Below, one piece after another: positions 1-8,127 of a stretch of 64,000 nucleotides of DNA. The stretch spans positions 1 through 64,000 of the forward strand of contig JABDHJ010000002.1 of the NCBI GenBank assembly GCA_013285645.1. Reading direction: 5' to 3'. The DNA is from Verrucomicrobiota bacterium (lineage in GTDB: Bacteria; Verrucomicrobiota; Verrucomicrobiia; Methylacidiphilales; UBA1321). Made by a program: the position numbers and the translations under genes. The notes under the pieces were generated by a model, which saw only the letters and a list, made by a program, of their open reading frames with translations, was not told the DNA's origin and searched no databases. Each line of letters starts with the position of its first letter. Within the stretch, counting starts at the first letter, position 1.

Positions 1-118
1 CTCTGCGGGGCATCCGCCCTACGAGTCGATCCTCCTGTGGCTCGACGAGGCGCGGGGCCAGGGATTGATTGATGATGATGTGACCTTGCTGCGATTCGCT
101 ACCCAACGCTATGGATGA
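1..118 (+). CDS. C-terminal end of a PP2C/SpoIIE-like phosphatase (partial)
   Basis: Reading from base 2 gives an open frame of 38 residues that enters from the left edge and stops at 116-118. It ends with GLIDDDVTLLRF, which resembles the last conserved strand (DDVTLL) of PP2C/SpoIIE-type serine phosphatases, where the aspartates bind the catalytic metals. Only the tail is visible, so domain order and regulation cannot be judged. The stop overlaps the start of the next small open frame (ATGGATGA), which suggests translational coupling. The family call rests on one short motif and could be wrong; coding status is better supported than function. Confidence 0.5.
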   Translation, partial: SAGHPPYESILLWLDEARGQGLIDDDVTLLRFATQRYG

Positions 119-203
119 CCTTGGCTGGATGGTGCTTAACTTGCTGTTTGCCGTGCCTGCTTTTATCGTCCTGGTTATAATCATCTTTAGAAGGCGTTGG
201 TAG
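111..203 (+). CDS. 30-residue single-pass membrane protein
   Basis: This open frame is too short for the supplied track. The protein begins MDDLGW, has one hydrophobic segment of about 20 residues, and ends in a basic RRRW tail. That is the classic layout of a small single-pass inner-membrane protein with the C-terminus in the cytoplasm. Its ATG lies inside the end of the upstream phosphatase-like gene (8-base overlap), so coupled translation is plausible; there is no separate Shine-Dalgarno. A second tiny protein at 9969-10073 also begins MDDL and has one hydrophobic segment. The function is unknown. A chance open frame remains possible at this length. Confidence 0.4.
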   Translation: MDDLGWMVLNLLFAVPAFIVLVIIIFRRRW

Positions 204-307
204 TTGAGAAGTGCGCAACATCTTCATTTGAGCCAGACGAATCGTTTGATTTGTCTTCATCAAAAGGCTCGGAACACAATCATTTTGGCGGCCCATTTTT
301 AACCACT

Positions 308-324
308 AATGACCCATGGTCATT
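308..324. promoter_or_regulatory. Palindromic operator candidate, copy 1
   Basis: AATGACC-CAT-GGTCATT is a perfect 7-bp inverted repeat around a 3-base centre, the size and form of a TetR-family operator. The nearest repressor gene is the TetR gene at 1094, two genes into the downstream operon. Assignment to that repressor is inference. Confidence 0.5.
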
Positions 325-363
325 ATTTCTTGACTCAACGCCGATAGTGATGGATTATGGTCT

Positions 364-380
364 AATGACTCACGGTCAAC
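364..380. promoter_or_regulatory. Palindromic operator candidate, copy 2 (degenerate)
   Basis: AATGACT-CAC-GGTCAAC matches copy 1 at 13 of 17 positions and begins 56 bases further on in the same orientation. Two related sites in one intergenic region argue for a real operator array rather than a chance palindrome. Confidence 0.4.
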
Positions 381-666
381 TAGAGTCTCCAATGACGGAT
401 AAATGTGGCGCAAAAGCTTCCAAAGGAAGGAGGAGGCTTCGCGGTTGCGGGGGCTCGTTTTCGGTCGTTCCTAACGCCTGCTTCCTTCTTGCTCTTTTCC
501 CGTTTCCTCTGTCTGCGCCTCAACCCAGCTCCGAAAAGGACACCCTATGACATCGATCTTCCGGCGTCGTTTCGCGCCGCTACCAGAATTCGTCTTGTCC
601 GTTGTGGCCATGGATTTCGTCCGCACTCCGTCGCCTGATCAATCAACCCATTAATTCCTAAAACCT

Positions 667-1083
667 ATGCCAATCGATGCAAAAGACCTTTCCCAAGAAC
701 CACCACGCAGTCCACGCACAGTCTTGGGCGGATACGTTTTGGTCGCCCGAATGCTCGACAAAGCTCGGGCTGAGCTTTGCGGAACAGCAAGTCAGTACCT
801 TTTCAACTGCGGGCTCGATCATATCTTCCTTACGTATAAGGGCATTACGGCCGAAGAGGTGCAAGCGCTTCTAGCCTCAGGGTTGACGGACGAAGAAGTT
901 CTCAAGTGGATCGACAGCAACGGCAAGCCAAGAACGGCTGAGGAGATAAGGGCCTGGTCAAACTCTCTTCTGGAGGATAAGGCCCACTTTTTTAATCACC
1001 TCGAAACGGACGATCAAGCCTTGTTGACGAAGCGAAGCTCAAGTTCTTCGCATGCTCCCAAAGGCGGGAAAAGCGATTGGTAA
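667..1083 (+). CDS. DUF5069 domain-containing protein
   Basis: The 138-residue product opens with KDLSQEPPRSPRTVLGGY and continues with a Dx3FLxYKGIT-type segment. Both are typical of the small DUF5069 family, common in Verrucomicrobiota and Planctomycetota and without a known function. The domain fills the protein up to about residue 115; a serine/lysine-rich tail follows (TKRSSSSSHAP). No signal peptide or membrane segment is visible, so it is probably cytoplasmic. The TetR gene begins only 10 bases after its stop, so the two are probably co-transcribed with the efflux genes. No clear ribosome binding site precedes the ATG, but the conserved N-terminus supports this start. Confidence 0.8.
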   Translation: MPIDAKDLSQEPPRSPRTVLGGYVLVARMLDKARAELCGTASQYLFNCGLDHIFLTYKGITAEEVQALLASGLTDEEVLKWIDSNGKPRTAEEIRAWSNSLLEDKAHFFNHLETDDQALLTKRSSSSSHAPKGGKSDW

Positions 1084-1093
1084 GCAGAGAAGT

Positions 1094-1678
1094 ATGCCCA
1101 TGTTGACCGATACCTCCCAGCGCATTCTTGATGCCGCGACTCGCGTATTTGCACGCGAAGGCGTTTGTGGCGCAACGACCCGGGAAATCGCCCGACTGGC
1201 TGGGGTAAATGAAGTGACTCTCTTTCGTCACTTTAAGAACAAGGCTGAGCTTCTGTACCAGGTCGTCATGAGATTGTCCGGGCAGTATGAGAGTGTTTTC
1301 GAGGGTGCGCCCATGGAGACAACGGAGGACTTGCGCCGCACGGTCGAGGCCCATGTCGCCATGTACATGCGGAGGTTAACCGCGAACGAGGAATTCGTGC
1401 GGACATTTTATGGTGAGTGGAAACGGTATCCCGAGCTTTGCCGGTGTCTCTTTGTGGAATCGTCAAGGCAGGTTCGCCAAAAGTTTATCCATTACCTGCT
1501 CGCGGTGCAGAAGAAGGGGTTGATCCGGGACGATCTTGACGTTACCACGGCCGCCGATGCCCTGATCGGTATGCTTTTGGTAGGCGTCCTGCGTCGTCCC
1601 TTCACCGATCCCGAATATTCCAATCCGCGTTTTTCCGGGACATGCCTCGAACTCTTTCTCAGAGGTATCGCACCATGA
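1094..1678 (+). CDS. TetR/AcrR family transcriptional repressor
   Basis: The 194-residue product has an N-terminal TetR helix-turn-helix (residues about 5-50). It includes RILDAATRVFAREG, the recognition region TREIARLAGVNEVTLFRHF and the usual K-x-E-L after it. A divergent all-helical ligand-binding domain follows. The track starts the frame 42 bases upstream at 1052, but the ATG at 1094 has a purine-rich GCAGAG just before it and clears the DUF5069 stop, so I prefer it. The stop overlaps the start of the efflux gene (ATGA), which places the regulator in the same operon as its probable target. By family analogy it represses the pump until an inducing compound binds. Confidence 0.85.
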   Translation: MPMLTDTSQRILDAATRVFAREGVCGATTREIARLAGVNEVTLFRHFKNKAELLYQVVMRLSGQYESVFEGAPMETTEDLRRTVEAHVAMYMRRLTANEEFVRTFYGEWKRYPELCRCLFVESSRQVRQKFIHYLLAVQKKGLIRDDLDVTTAADALIGMLLVGVLRRPFTDPEYSNPRFSGTCLELFLRGIAP

Positions 1679-3330
1679 GTACTGATGCCATGGCTTCTGA
1701 GGTGGGGACGCCTGCGCCTTTTGTGCCGAAGCTATCGAAGCTGGCCCAGAGGGCGAAAGAGCAGGGCTGGTTAAAGTGGGCGATTGTCGTGGCGGTGTCT
1801 TTTGCGGCGCTATTGCAGGTGATCGACACCAGCATCGTCAACGTCGCGCTGCCCTATATGCAGGGCAATCTCGGCACCACCTTGACGGAGATCGGCTGGG
1901 TTTCGACCAGTTACTCGATTGCCAATGTTATTGTGATTCCCCTATCGGCATGGCTCGGTCTGCGCTTCGGCAAGAAGCGGTATTTCATTTTTTCGGTAAT
2001 CACTTTCGTTTTGGCGTCGGTCATGTGCGGTTTTGCCAACAGCCTGCCCATGTTGATCCTGGGACGGGTGATCCAGGGGTTTGGTGGCGGAGGTCTCCTG
2101 GCCCCTGCGCAGGCATTAATTTTTCAGGCAGTACCACGCGAGGACCAGGGCAAAGCATCCACGGTATTCACCATTTGTGTGATTGTGGGACCTGCCATCG
2201 GTCCAGTGTTGGGAGGCTATCTGACGGATAACTACGGCTGGCCTTGGATCTTTTACATCAACGTACCCTTGGGAATTCTGGCCCTGTATCTGTGTTCGAC
2301 GTTTTTGGTGCCGGACGATCCAAGCAGCCGCGAGGACCATAGAAACGACAAAATCGATTGGTGGGGCATATTTTTTCTCTCGTTAGGTCTCGGTACGTTT
2401 CAGACCATGTTGGAGCAGGGCCAGGAGGATGATTGGTTCTCGTCTCCCTTCATCCAGCGCATGGCGTTTTTGAGCGTTGTCGGAATCGTTTGCTTCATCT
2501 GGCAAGAATTGCGTGTAGCAAAACCAGCCGTTGATTTGCGCGTGTTGCGCTACCGCTCTGTTTCCTTAGGCAGCATCATTTCCATTGCCCTGGGCATGGG
2601 ACTTTATGGGACGGTGTTTGTCGTCCCCGTATTCGTCCAAAATGTGCTGCATTTCACTGCGACCGAAACCGGCGTCATGCTGATTCCCGGGGCGTTGGCC
2701 TCTGCGGCAGCCTCGTTTGCCCTAGCTCCCTTGGGAAAGGTATTTTCTCCGCGAATGCTGATTGCAGTCGGCTGCTTAATGACGATCGGCGTCATGGTTG
2801 CCTTGATGGGAATCAATCCCGATACAGGTTACGATCAGTTTTTTTGGCCACTCATCTGGCGCGGCTTCGGCTCCGTCGTCATGTTCATTCCGTTATCCAT
2901 CGCCACATTGGGCGCGCTGCCCAAGCAAGATATTGACGCAGCCTCCGGCTTTTTCGGACTCACTCGCCAGCTGGGAGGAAGTATCGGTATCGCGGGGATC
3001 ACTACCCTGGTTGCGAAGCAGCAGTTTGTTCATCGCTCACAAATCATCGGCAATATTTCTGATCTGAATTCCGCGGTTGGGGAACGATTGGCTGGCGGCA
3101 CCGCTTTCTTCAGCGCCTCATCCGGCGACCCGGTTGCGGTGCACAAACAGGCACTTACGCTCCTTGATCAAGCCGTTGATTTCCAGGCCCTGCTGTTGAG
3201 TTATCGGGACGTTTTCTACTTCGTGGCCTTCGTTTTCATTCTGATGATGCCATTGATTTTCTTCCTCGGAAAAAACCCCAAAATCCACCTCTGCGATCCC
3301 AATTTCAGAGTGATCCGCTTTAGCTTATGA
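1675..3330 (+). CDS. DHA2-family MFS multidrug efflux permease (EmrB-like)
   Basis: The 551-residue protein has the length and about 14 hydrophobic segments expected of the DHA2 branch of the major facilitator superfamily, which expels drugs using proton exchange. Family signatures visible are DTSIVNVALPYMQ in the first helix, the FGKKR loop between helices 2 and 3, and the motif C region VGPAIGPVLGGYL. The start at 1675 overlaps the repressor stop by four bases; the longer frame from 1642 would run inside the repressor. The next gene encodes the matching HlyD/EmrA adaptor, again with a four-base overlap. No TolC-like outer-membrane gene is present nearby, so a channel must be supplied from elsewhere. 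The substrate cannot be read from sequence. Confidence 0.9.
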   Translation: MSTDAMASEVGTPAPFVPKLSKLAQRAKEQGWLKWAIVVAVSFAALLQVIDTSIVNVALPYMQGNLGTTLTEIGWVSTSYSIANVIVIPLSAWLGLRFGKKRYFIFSVITFVLASVMCGFANSLPMLILGRVIQGFGGGGLLAPAQALIFQAVPREDQGKASTVFTICVIVGPAIGPVLGGYLTDNYGWPWIFYINVPLGILALYLCSTFLVPDDPSSREDHRNDKIDWWGIFFLSLGLGTFQTMLEQGQEDDWFSSPFIQRMAFLSVVGIVCFIWQELRVAKPAVDLRVLRYRSVSLGSIISIALGMGLYGTVFVVPVFVQNVLHFTATETGVMLIPGALASAAASFALAPLGKVFSPRMLIAVGCLMTIGVMVALMGINPDTGYDQFFWPLIWRGFGSVVMFIPLSIATLGALPKQDIDAASGFFGLTRQLGGSIGIAGITTLVAKQQFVHRSQIIGNISDLNSAVGERLAGGTAFFSASSGDPVAVHKQALTLLDQAVDFQALLLSYRDVFYFVAFVFILMMPLIFFLGKNPKIHLCDPNFRVIRFSL

Positions 3331-4259
3331 GTACCCATACCAACAACGTCGATATAACACACGAGAGGCCGCACCTCCATGCAGTCCCCAAAGATAAAAA
3401 ACTAAAATCGCTGACTCAGCGTTTCAAGAAACCAGCCCTGATCGTGGCCGGGATCATAACCGCCATCGTGGTTGCCTATTACGCCTACGATTCCTTCACG
3501 CATGAAGAAACCGACGATGCCTATGTCACCGGCCATCTGCATAACGTTTCATCGCGCGTAACTGGGGTGGTTACGGATGTGTTGGTCGATGATAACCAAC
3601 GCGTGAAGAGCGGAGATGTTTTGGTAAAACTCGATCCTTCGGACTACGCGGCCCTTGGTCTCGCGGCAAAAGCCACTTTCCAGAAAGCCCAGGCTGATCT
3701 GGATCGTGAGGAACCGCTGGTCACCGTGCATGCTTTTTCCGAGCAGGATGTCGAGGCTGCTCGGAGTACACGTGACGTCAACCTGGCAGAGATGAAGTTG
3801 GCCCAGCTTCAGGTGGATTACGCAACGATTCGCGCTCCCGCGGACGGATACGTTGGCCGTAAGAATGTGGAGGTTGGGAATCGACTCTCTCAAGGCGAAA
3901 CATTAATGGTGGTCGTCGAACCCGATTTGTGGGTGGTCGCCAATTTCAAGGAAACTCAACTGGCCCACATGCAGTTCGGGCAGCCAGTAAATATTTCGAT
4001 CGATTCGATCCCTGGCAAAGTATTCAAGGGAACCGTCAATAGCTTCTCACCCGCCACCGGAAACGAATTCGCCCTCCTTCCCGCCGATAACTCGACCGGT
4101 AATTTCACGAAGATCGTGCAACGGGTGCCGGTAAAGATCGTGTTCGATCCTGACTCCGTGCGAGGGTACGAAACGCGAATTCGAGCGGGAGAATCCGCCA
4201 TAGTGAAGGTCTCGTTGACGAACCCCGAGGAAAAAACGGGGACTCTGAGCCTGAAGTAA
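3327..4259 (+). CDS. HlyD/EmrA-family periplasmic adaptor subunit
   Basis: This is a membrane-fusion protein that would link the EmrB-like permease to an outer-membrane channel. It has a cytoplasmic N-terminus, one membrane segment at about residues 33-53, then the family hallmark ETDDAYVTG. A first lipoyl half (DNQRVKSGDVLVKLD), a helical hairpin and the second lipoyl half (RAPADGYVG) follow. At 310 residues it is shorter than typical EmrA proteins (about 390). The loss lies in the alpha-helical hairpin, which here is only about 70 residues. A short hairpin may alter how it meets the outer-membrane partner. It ends the operon. Confidence 0.88.
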   Translation: MSTHTNNVDITHERPHLHAVPKDKKLKSLTQRFKKPALIVAGIITAIVVAYYAYDSFTHEETDDAYVTGHLHNVSSRVTGVVTDVLVDDNQRVKSGDVLVKLDPSDYAALGLAAKATFQKAQADLDREEPLVTVHAFSEQDVEAARSTRDVNLAEMKLAQLQVDYATIRAPADGYVGRKNVEVGNRLSQGETLMVVVEPDLWVVANFKETQLAHMQFGQPVNISIDSIPGKVFKGTVNSFSPATGNEFALLPADNSTGNFTKIVQRVPVKIVFDPDSVRGYETRIRAGESAIVKVSLTNPEEKTGTLSLK

Positions 4260-4287
4260 GCCTCTTAAAAAGTGAGCTTATGGGTGA

Positions 4288-4455
4288 ACTGGACGAGGTG
4301 GCAAAAGCTGGCTACGAGTTGATCGTCTCCAAGGTCTGATTATTGCCGTTGAGATCGAATGTGTTGGTCAACCGGCTAGCCCGCTTGATCAAGACCTGAT
4401 CGACAAGCATGGATTGACAGCGAGGGGCGAAATCCGAATAATCAGCGTCCCTTGA
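4288..4455 (+). pseudogene. Possible gene remnant downstream of the efflux operon
   Basis: A 56-codon open stretch without a convincing start carries protein-like sequence (IIAVEIECVGQP, LTARGEIRI). A second frame over the same place begins at 4280 and encodes 19 residues. I do not recognise either. The composition looks more like coding DNA than spacer, so a decayed or truncated gene is the most economical reading. Confidence 0.25.
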
Positions 4456-4504
4456 ATGGCGTGGTGTCGGATCGGTAACGACCTGCTCTGCGCCTTTCTC
4501 TTCT

Positions 4505-4577
4505 TGCCGCTTGGCGCAATTGGTAGCGCAGACGCCTCTGGAGCGTAAGGTTCATGGTTCGAGCCCATGAGCGGCAG
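4505..4577 (+). tRNA. tRNA-Gln (anticodon CTG)
   Basis: A full cloverleaf can be folded: acceptor TGCCGCT/AGCGGCA, D-stem GCGC/GCGC with loop AATTGGTA, anticodon loop CTCTGGA, and T-arm CATGG-TTCGAGC-CCATG. The anticodon CTG reads CAG glutamine codons, and the U1-A72 first pair is normal for tRNA-Gln. The anticodon stem pairs four of five positions (a G-A mismatch at 27-43). CCA is not encoded. Confidence 0.85.
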
Positions 4578-4747
4578 CTCTCTTTATGAATTCCTAAGGA
4601 GTTTCAATGATTGTCATTCTGGGCGTGATTGGCGATTAGTTAGGTCGTCACCCAGAGATAAAAAGACCTTTTCCACAAAAAGTCGCATTCTGAAACTAAT
4701 CCTTTGAGTTGCGCTCGGCAGGCAACTATGTCCCTGATAACAAGGAG

Positions 4748-4819
4748 CTCCGGGGGTAGGGCTCGAACCTACGACCAATCGGTTAACAGCCGACCGCTCT
4801 ACCACTGAGCTACCCCGGA
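4748..4819 (-). tRNA. tRNA-Asn (anticodon GTT)
   Basis: Read on the minus strand: acceptor TCCGGGG/CCCCGGA, D-arm GCTC-AGTGGTA-GAGC, anticodon loop CTGTTAA with anticodon GTT, and T-arm GTAGG-TTCGAGC-CCTAC. This is a canonical tRNA-Asn of 72 bases with discriminator G and no encoded CCA. It faces the tRNA-Gln gene, about 170 bases apart. Confidence 0.93.
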
Positions 4820-4982
4820 AAAGTAGTGGAAGGGTGAGTAAATCATGTCTGGTGGGCGGAATCAACCCTTTTGCAAGGATAAAGCCTCAGTTCCTTTCAC
4901 CACTGACCATCTAGAAGCATTTTCCTCTACTACTCGACAAGGAAATGCTTCCACTCGGCGATACCGCTGCTTCCAAGGAAGC

Positions 4983-5351
4983 TTATGGCCGTGGCAGCGG
5001 GCATCTGACTTCTACGGAGATCGCGTCCGGGGCAAGACATTGGAACGCCAAGTTGTGGCTAACCTCAGTCAAATCGAAATTGATCGTTACACCGTCGCTC
5101 TTGATGCGTTGATAAAGTTCGCGGACTTGACGTTCTTCTTTCAGCACAAATCCAATATGAAAGTCCGGTGGATAGACTGGCGGGGGAGAGTTGTGCAGAT
5201 TGCTCAGGCCGAAGTAAAATCCGCTTTCGTCTTCCAGGATGGCAATTGCGCCTGTTCTTTCGAAAGCGCAGCGCAAGCCAAAGTACGTTTCAAAGAACTC
5301 GCGGGCGGCAGGGATGTTGGAGACTTGGAGATCGATGTGATTGAGAATCAT
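4983..5351 (-). CDS. VOC (glyoxalase/bleomycin-resistance fold) family protein
   Basis: The 122-residue product starts MILNHIDLQVSNI, the usual first strand of a vicinal-oxygen-chelate module with a metal-ligand histidine. It continues with AAREFFETYFGLR, then a second half (DFHIGFVLKE) ending in a paired strand. One protein of this size forms one VOC monomer, which normally dimerises. Members include glyoxalases, dioxygenases and drug-binding proteins; the substrate cannot be told here. It follows the membrane-protein gene with a 32-base gap and is probably co-transcribed. The plus-strand open frame 4845-5387 across it shows no family features and is a shadow. Confidence 0.82.
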   Translation of the reverse strand: MILNHIDLQVSNIPAAREFFETYFGLRCAFERTGAIAILEDESGFYFGLSNLHNSPPPVYPPDFHIGFVLKEERQVRELYQRIKSDGVTINFDLTEVSHNLAFQCLAPDAISVEVRCPLPRP

Positions 5352-5383
5352 ATTTTTATTATTTTATGGACGGTGAAAGGGAC

Positions 5384-5845
5384 TTAAGCCTGTGAAGTAG
5401 TGGTAGGGGCCTGATTTTGTCTAATCTTTGGCAGCATGAAGCCCGCAAGGATGAGCCAGATAAAACTTGGAAATCGCGTAAGCGGAATCAGGAATATTGC
5501 CTGAGGGATCAATAGAGCGAGACTGCTCAATTCTCCCATGACTGCCAAGATAAGGTCGAACACCACAAGCCATTTGGGAAGGGCCTTCAAAAATGCCGCC
5601 GTGATGGATAGTCCCGCGATCAAAAGTCCCATGGGCACGGAAAACCCGACGCCACCAAAAGCAAACGCCAGATAGTACAAGGAGGGGGTTACGCCTGTAT
5701 CCTGCGCAATTCCAGGACAGGTCATGACCCAAAGCACCAGCGCGGAAGAGATGATGCCGAATGCCGCCGCGAATCCACCAAATAGAGCGATATGCGTTCC
5801 CGCGGCGCGAACGCCGAGAAAATGATGACTGGACAATCCGTTCAA
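5384..5845 (-). CDS. Small multi-pass membrane protein of unknown function
   Basis: The 153-residue product has about four hydrophobic helices (roughly residues 15-42, 58-85, 90-112 and 118-138), separated by short loops with few charges, so it should sit in the inner membrane. The helix pattern recalls small DUF4386-like integral membrane proteins, but no decisive motif is visible and I do not assign a family. It is the first gene of a two-gene unit with the VOC gene and lies divergent from the response-regulator operon across 75 bases, which must hold both promoters. Confidence 0.65.
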   Translation of the reverse strand: MNGLSSHHFLGVRAAGTHIALFGGFAAAFGIISSALVLWVMTCPGIAQDTGVTPSLYYLAFAFGGVGFSVPMGLLIAGLSITAAFLKALPKWLVVFDLILAVMGELSSLALLIPQAIFLIPLTRFPSFIWLILAGFMLPKIRQNQAPTTTSQA

Positions 5846-5920
5846 TGGGGATATGCCACGAACGATTCCGCAGATTATCTTCGATACTGGAATTGCCTGA
5901 ATTCTGTCCTAATCTGATTC

Positions 5921-6586
5921 ATGCGCCTGCTCTTGGTTGAGGATTCGTCTCGTTTGCGTCGATCGCTTACGCTGGGCCTGAAACGGGCCGGGTACACTGT
6001 GGACGAATCCGGCGATGGGAAGGAAGGATTCTGGAAGGCTGAAAACGGCAAATATGATCTTCTCGTCCTCGACATCATGCTTCCTGGCATGGACGGGCTG
6101 GAAATCCTCACGGCCTTGAGAGCCAAGAATATCAGAACCCACGTGCTCTTCCTGACCGCCCGGGATACTGTGGAAGATCGGGTGAAGGGACTTCAGGCAG
6201 GAGCCGACGATTATCTTGTCAAACCTTTTGCCCTGGCGGAGTTGCTGGCTCGAGTGCAGGCCCTTTGCCGCCGAAGCTACGATCATAAATCATCTCGCCT
6301 CGAAGTGGAGGATCTGGTCGTCGAGTTGAATACGCTCCATGCAACGGTATCCGGCCAGACACTCAAGCTGCTTCCCCGTGAATTCCGCATCCTGCAACTT
6401 CTTATGCTCCGACGCGGCCAAGTGATCTCCCGCTCCGAAATCGAGGAACATGTCTATGCTGATAGCCAGGAGCTCATGAGCAACGCCGTGGAATCAGCGG
6501 TCTCCCAATTACGGAAGAAACTCACGCAAGCAGGGAGCACCGTCCAAATCCAGACCAAGCGTGGATTCGGTTATTTGCTGACGTGA
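5921..6586 (+). CDS. OmpR/PhoB-family response regulator
   Basis: The 221-residue protein has a receiver domain (residues 1-115) and a winged-helix DNA-binding domain (about 125-220). Receiver landmarks are LLVEDS (acidic pocket), the phospho-acceptor aspartate at residue 51 in LVLDIMLPGMDG, the FLTAR switch threonine and the LVKPF lysine. The output domain shows PREFRILQLLMLRRG and ends with QTKRGFGYLL, the beta hairpin of OmpR-type regulators. It is followed after 107 bases by its cognate histidine kinase. The downstream genes of the operon are candidate targets, but no direct-repeat binding site was identified. Confidence 0.93.
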   Translation: MRLLLVEDSSRLRRSLTLGLKRAGYTVDESGDGKEGFWKAENGKYDLLVLDIMLPGMDGLEILTALRAKNIRTHVLFLTARDTVEDRVKGLQAGADDYLVKPFALAELLARVQALCRRSYDHKSSRLEVEDLVVELNTLHATVSGQTLKLLPREFRILQLLMLRRGQVISRSEIEEHVYADSQELMSNAVESAVSQLRKKLTQAGSTVQIQTKRGFGYLLT

Positions 6587-6693
6587 CCGAGGGGCCTTAG
6601 AGGCAAAAAGTAACGGCGAATATCTATCTGCCGTAAGGTTCCGGTAAGGAAGCAGTCCCTAGAACTAGGTGATGGGTACATGCCCAAGCCAGA

Positions 6694-8127
6694 ATGCGTT
6701 TCATCCCCACCAACTCCATTCGTCTTCGCTTGGCAGCGGCATTGTTTCTGGGCTTTATAGTCCTTCTGAGTCTCGCGTCCGTTTCAATTTATTTCGTCTC
6801 CAAGCGCATTCTTGAGGAGGATTTCAACGCGAGACTGTTTGCCAAGGCACAGGCCGCAGTCGCCTCCATCTCGCAAAAGGGATCCTGGCTCGACGTCGAT
6901 TGGACCGAACTCCCCCAGGAACTCAATCCACAAAAGCACTCCCAGGACGCCATTCAGCTGATCGATGGTGACGGGCATCCCGTTCTGAAGGACTCGCCGG
7001 TCGTTGCGTCTCCCACCGCTTCAACCCAGGGTATTTATCAAGATTTGGTCTTGCCGGAGCTCGGGCATGCCCGGATTCTGTCACTTTCTTTCCTGCCACA
7101 CGTTGAGAGGAAGGATTTGGCTGTGACTCCGCCAGAGTTGCGAAAGAATTGCGTCCTGGCCGTAGCGAGCAGTCGGAGATCCCTGGACCATTCTCTCCAC
7201 AAACTGGTGGTTATTCTCGCCTTAATGACCGGGGTGACGTCGCTTTTGAGCCTGGCGCTGGTCTGGTTGGTCGTGAAGCAAGGCTTGCGTCCGCTGGACC
7301 GCCTTGGTTCGGCAATGGCGCGGGTTGAAGTGGAATCACTGGGTCAACAGATTTCCCTGAACGATCTGCCGGAAGAGTTGACGCCTATCGCCGACAAATT
7401 AAACGATCTGCTGCGCCGCCTGGATGTTTCCTTTGCCCGCGAGCGCCGGTTCAGCGCGGATGTTTCCCACGAGCTGCGAACGCCTGTCGCGGAGTTGAAG
7501 ACCCTTTCCGAGGTGATGCTCCAGGACGAAAAGCATTCTCCCGAAGTTCAGCGGGCTTTCGAAGATGCCAGGGATATTGCCGGACAAATGGAAGCCTTGG
7601 TGACCGTGCTGCTGGAAATGGTGCGCCAGGAAGCGGGATGTACTCCCCTGGCTTTATCCGATGTTGATCTCGAGTCCCAAGCTCAGCTGGCATTGAAAAA
7701 GTACGAAGCGAAAGCGGCTCAACGGGACCTTCGCCTGAGGATGCTTCCCCCCAAGAAAGCCATCACGCTTAACACCGAGCCCCGCCTGCTGGCAATGGTC
7801 CTCGCCAATCTTCTCGACAATGCGATTGAATATTCACCGGCAGGCAGCGTGGTCGATCTTGAGTTTCAATCCGAAAAGGAGTTTCCGTACCTGATCATCT
7901 CCAATCCGGCGGAGAAATTGGCGCCTGCCGATCTTCCCCATGTTTTCGAGCGCTTTTGGCGTAAAGATTCCGCCCGGGGAGAATCGAATCATTTTGGAAT
8001 AGGCTTGTCCCTAACGCAGGCGCTCTGCCAGCGTCTGGGCATTCGACTTACTGTTTCCATGGACAAGGGGAACGTTATCCGTTTCTGGCTTTATTTTTCA
8101 ACCAAAGAAACCACTCCACTATTATGA
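6694..8127 (+). CDS. Sensor histidine kinase (QseC/PmrB-like layout)
   Basis: The 477-residue kinase has an N-terminal membrane helix (about 10-32), a periplasmic sensor of about 140 residues, a second helix (about 170-192), a HAMP linker and a HisKA domain with the phospho-accepting histidine in DVSHELRTP (near residue 259). The ATPase domain follows, with N-box NLLDNAIEYSP (near 373) and G2 box HFGIGLSL (near 433). The G1 box is unusual: the expected DxGxG stretch reads IISNPAEKLAPADLP. Some QseC-like kinases show the same change, so the enzyme may still work. Its stop overlaps the next start as ATGA. Confidence 0.9.
   Translation: MRFIPTNSIRLRLAAALFLGFIVLLSLASVSIYFVSKRILEEDFNARLFAKAQAAVASISQKGSWLDVDWTELPQELNPQKHSQDAIQLIDGDGHPVLKDSPVVASPTASTQGIYQDLVLPELGHARILSLSFLPHVERKDLAVTPPELRKNCVLAVASSRRSLDHSLHKLVVILALMTGVTSLLSLALVWLVVKQGLRPLDRLGSAMARVEVESLGQQISLNDLPEELTPIADKLNDLLRRLDVSFARERRFSADVSHELRTPVAELKTLSEVMLQDEKHSPEVQRAFEDARDIAGQMEALVTVLLEMVRQEAGCTPLALSDVDLESQAQLALKKYEAKAAQRDLRLRMLPPKKAITLNTEPRLLAMVLANLLDNAIEYSPAGSVVDLEFQSEKEFPYLIISNPAEKLAPADLPHVFERFWRKDSARGESNHFGIGLSLTQALCQRLGIRLTVSMDKGNVIRFWLYFSTKETTPLL

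Larger units (their letters stand above)
204..666. other. Intergenic region with tandem palindromes
   Basis: No open frame here looks like protein: the track entries at 197-550 and 405-638 lack recognisable motifs and overlap one another in different frames. The stretch holds a perfect palindrome at 308-324 and a degenerate copy at 364-380. It is therefore likely the control region for the DUF5069-TetR-efflux operon that follows. Confidence 0.6.

Noticed and set aside
197-638. Two overlapping plus-strand frames of 117 and 77 residues
   Set aside because: They overlap in different frames, lack conserved text and ribosome binding sites, and cover operator-like palindromes.
4845-5387. 180-residue plus-strand open frame
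   Set aside because: It lies opposite a clear VOC-family gene and has no family features; it is a shadow.
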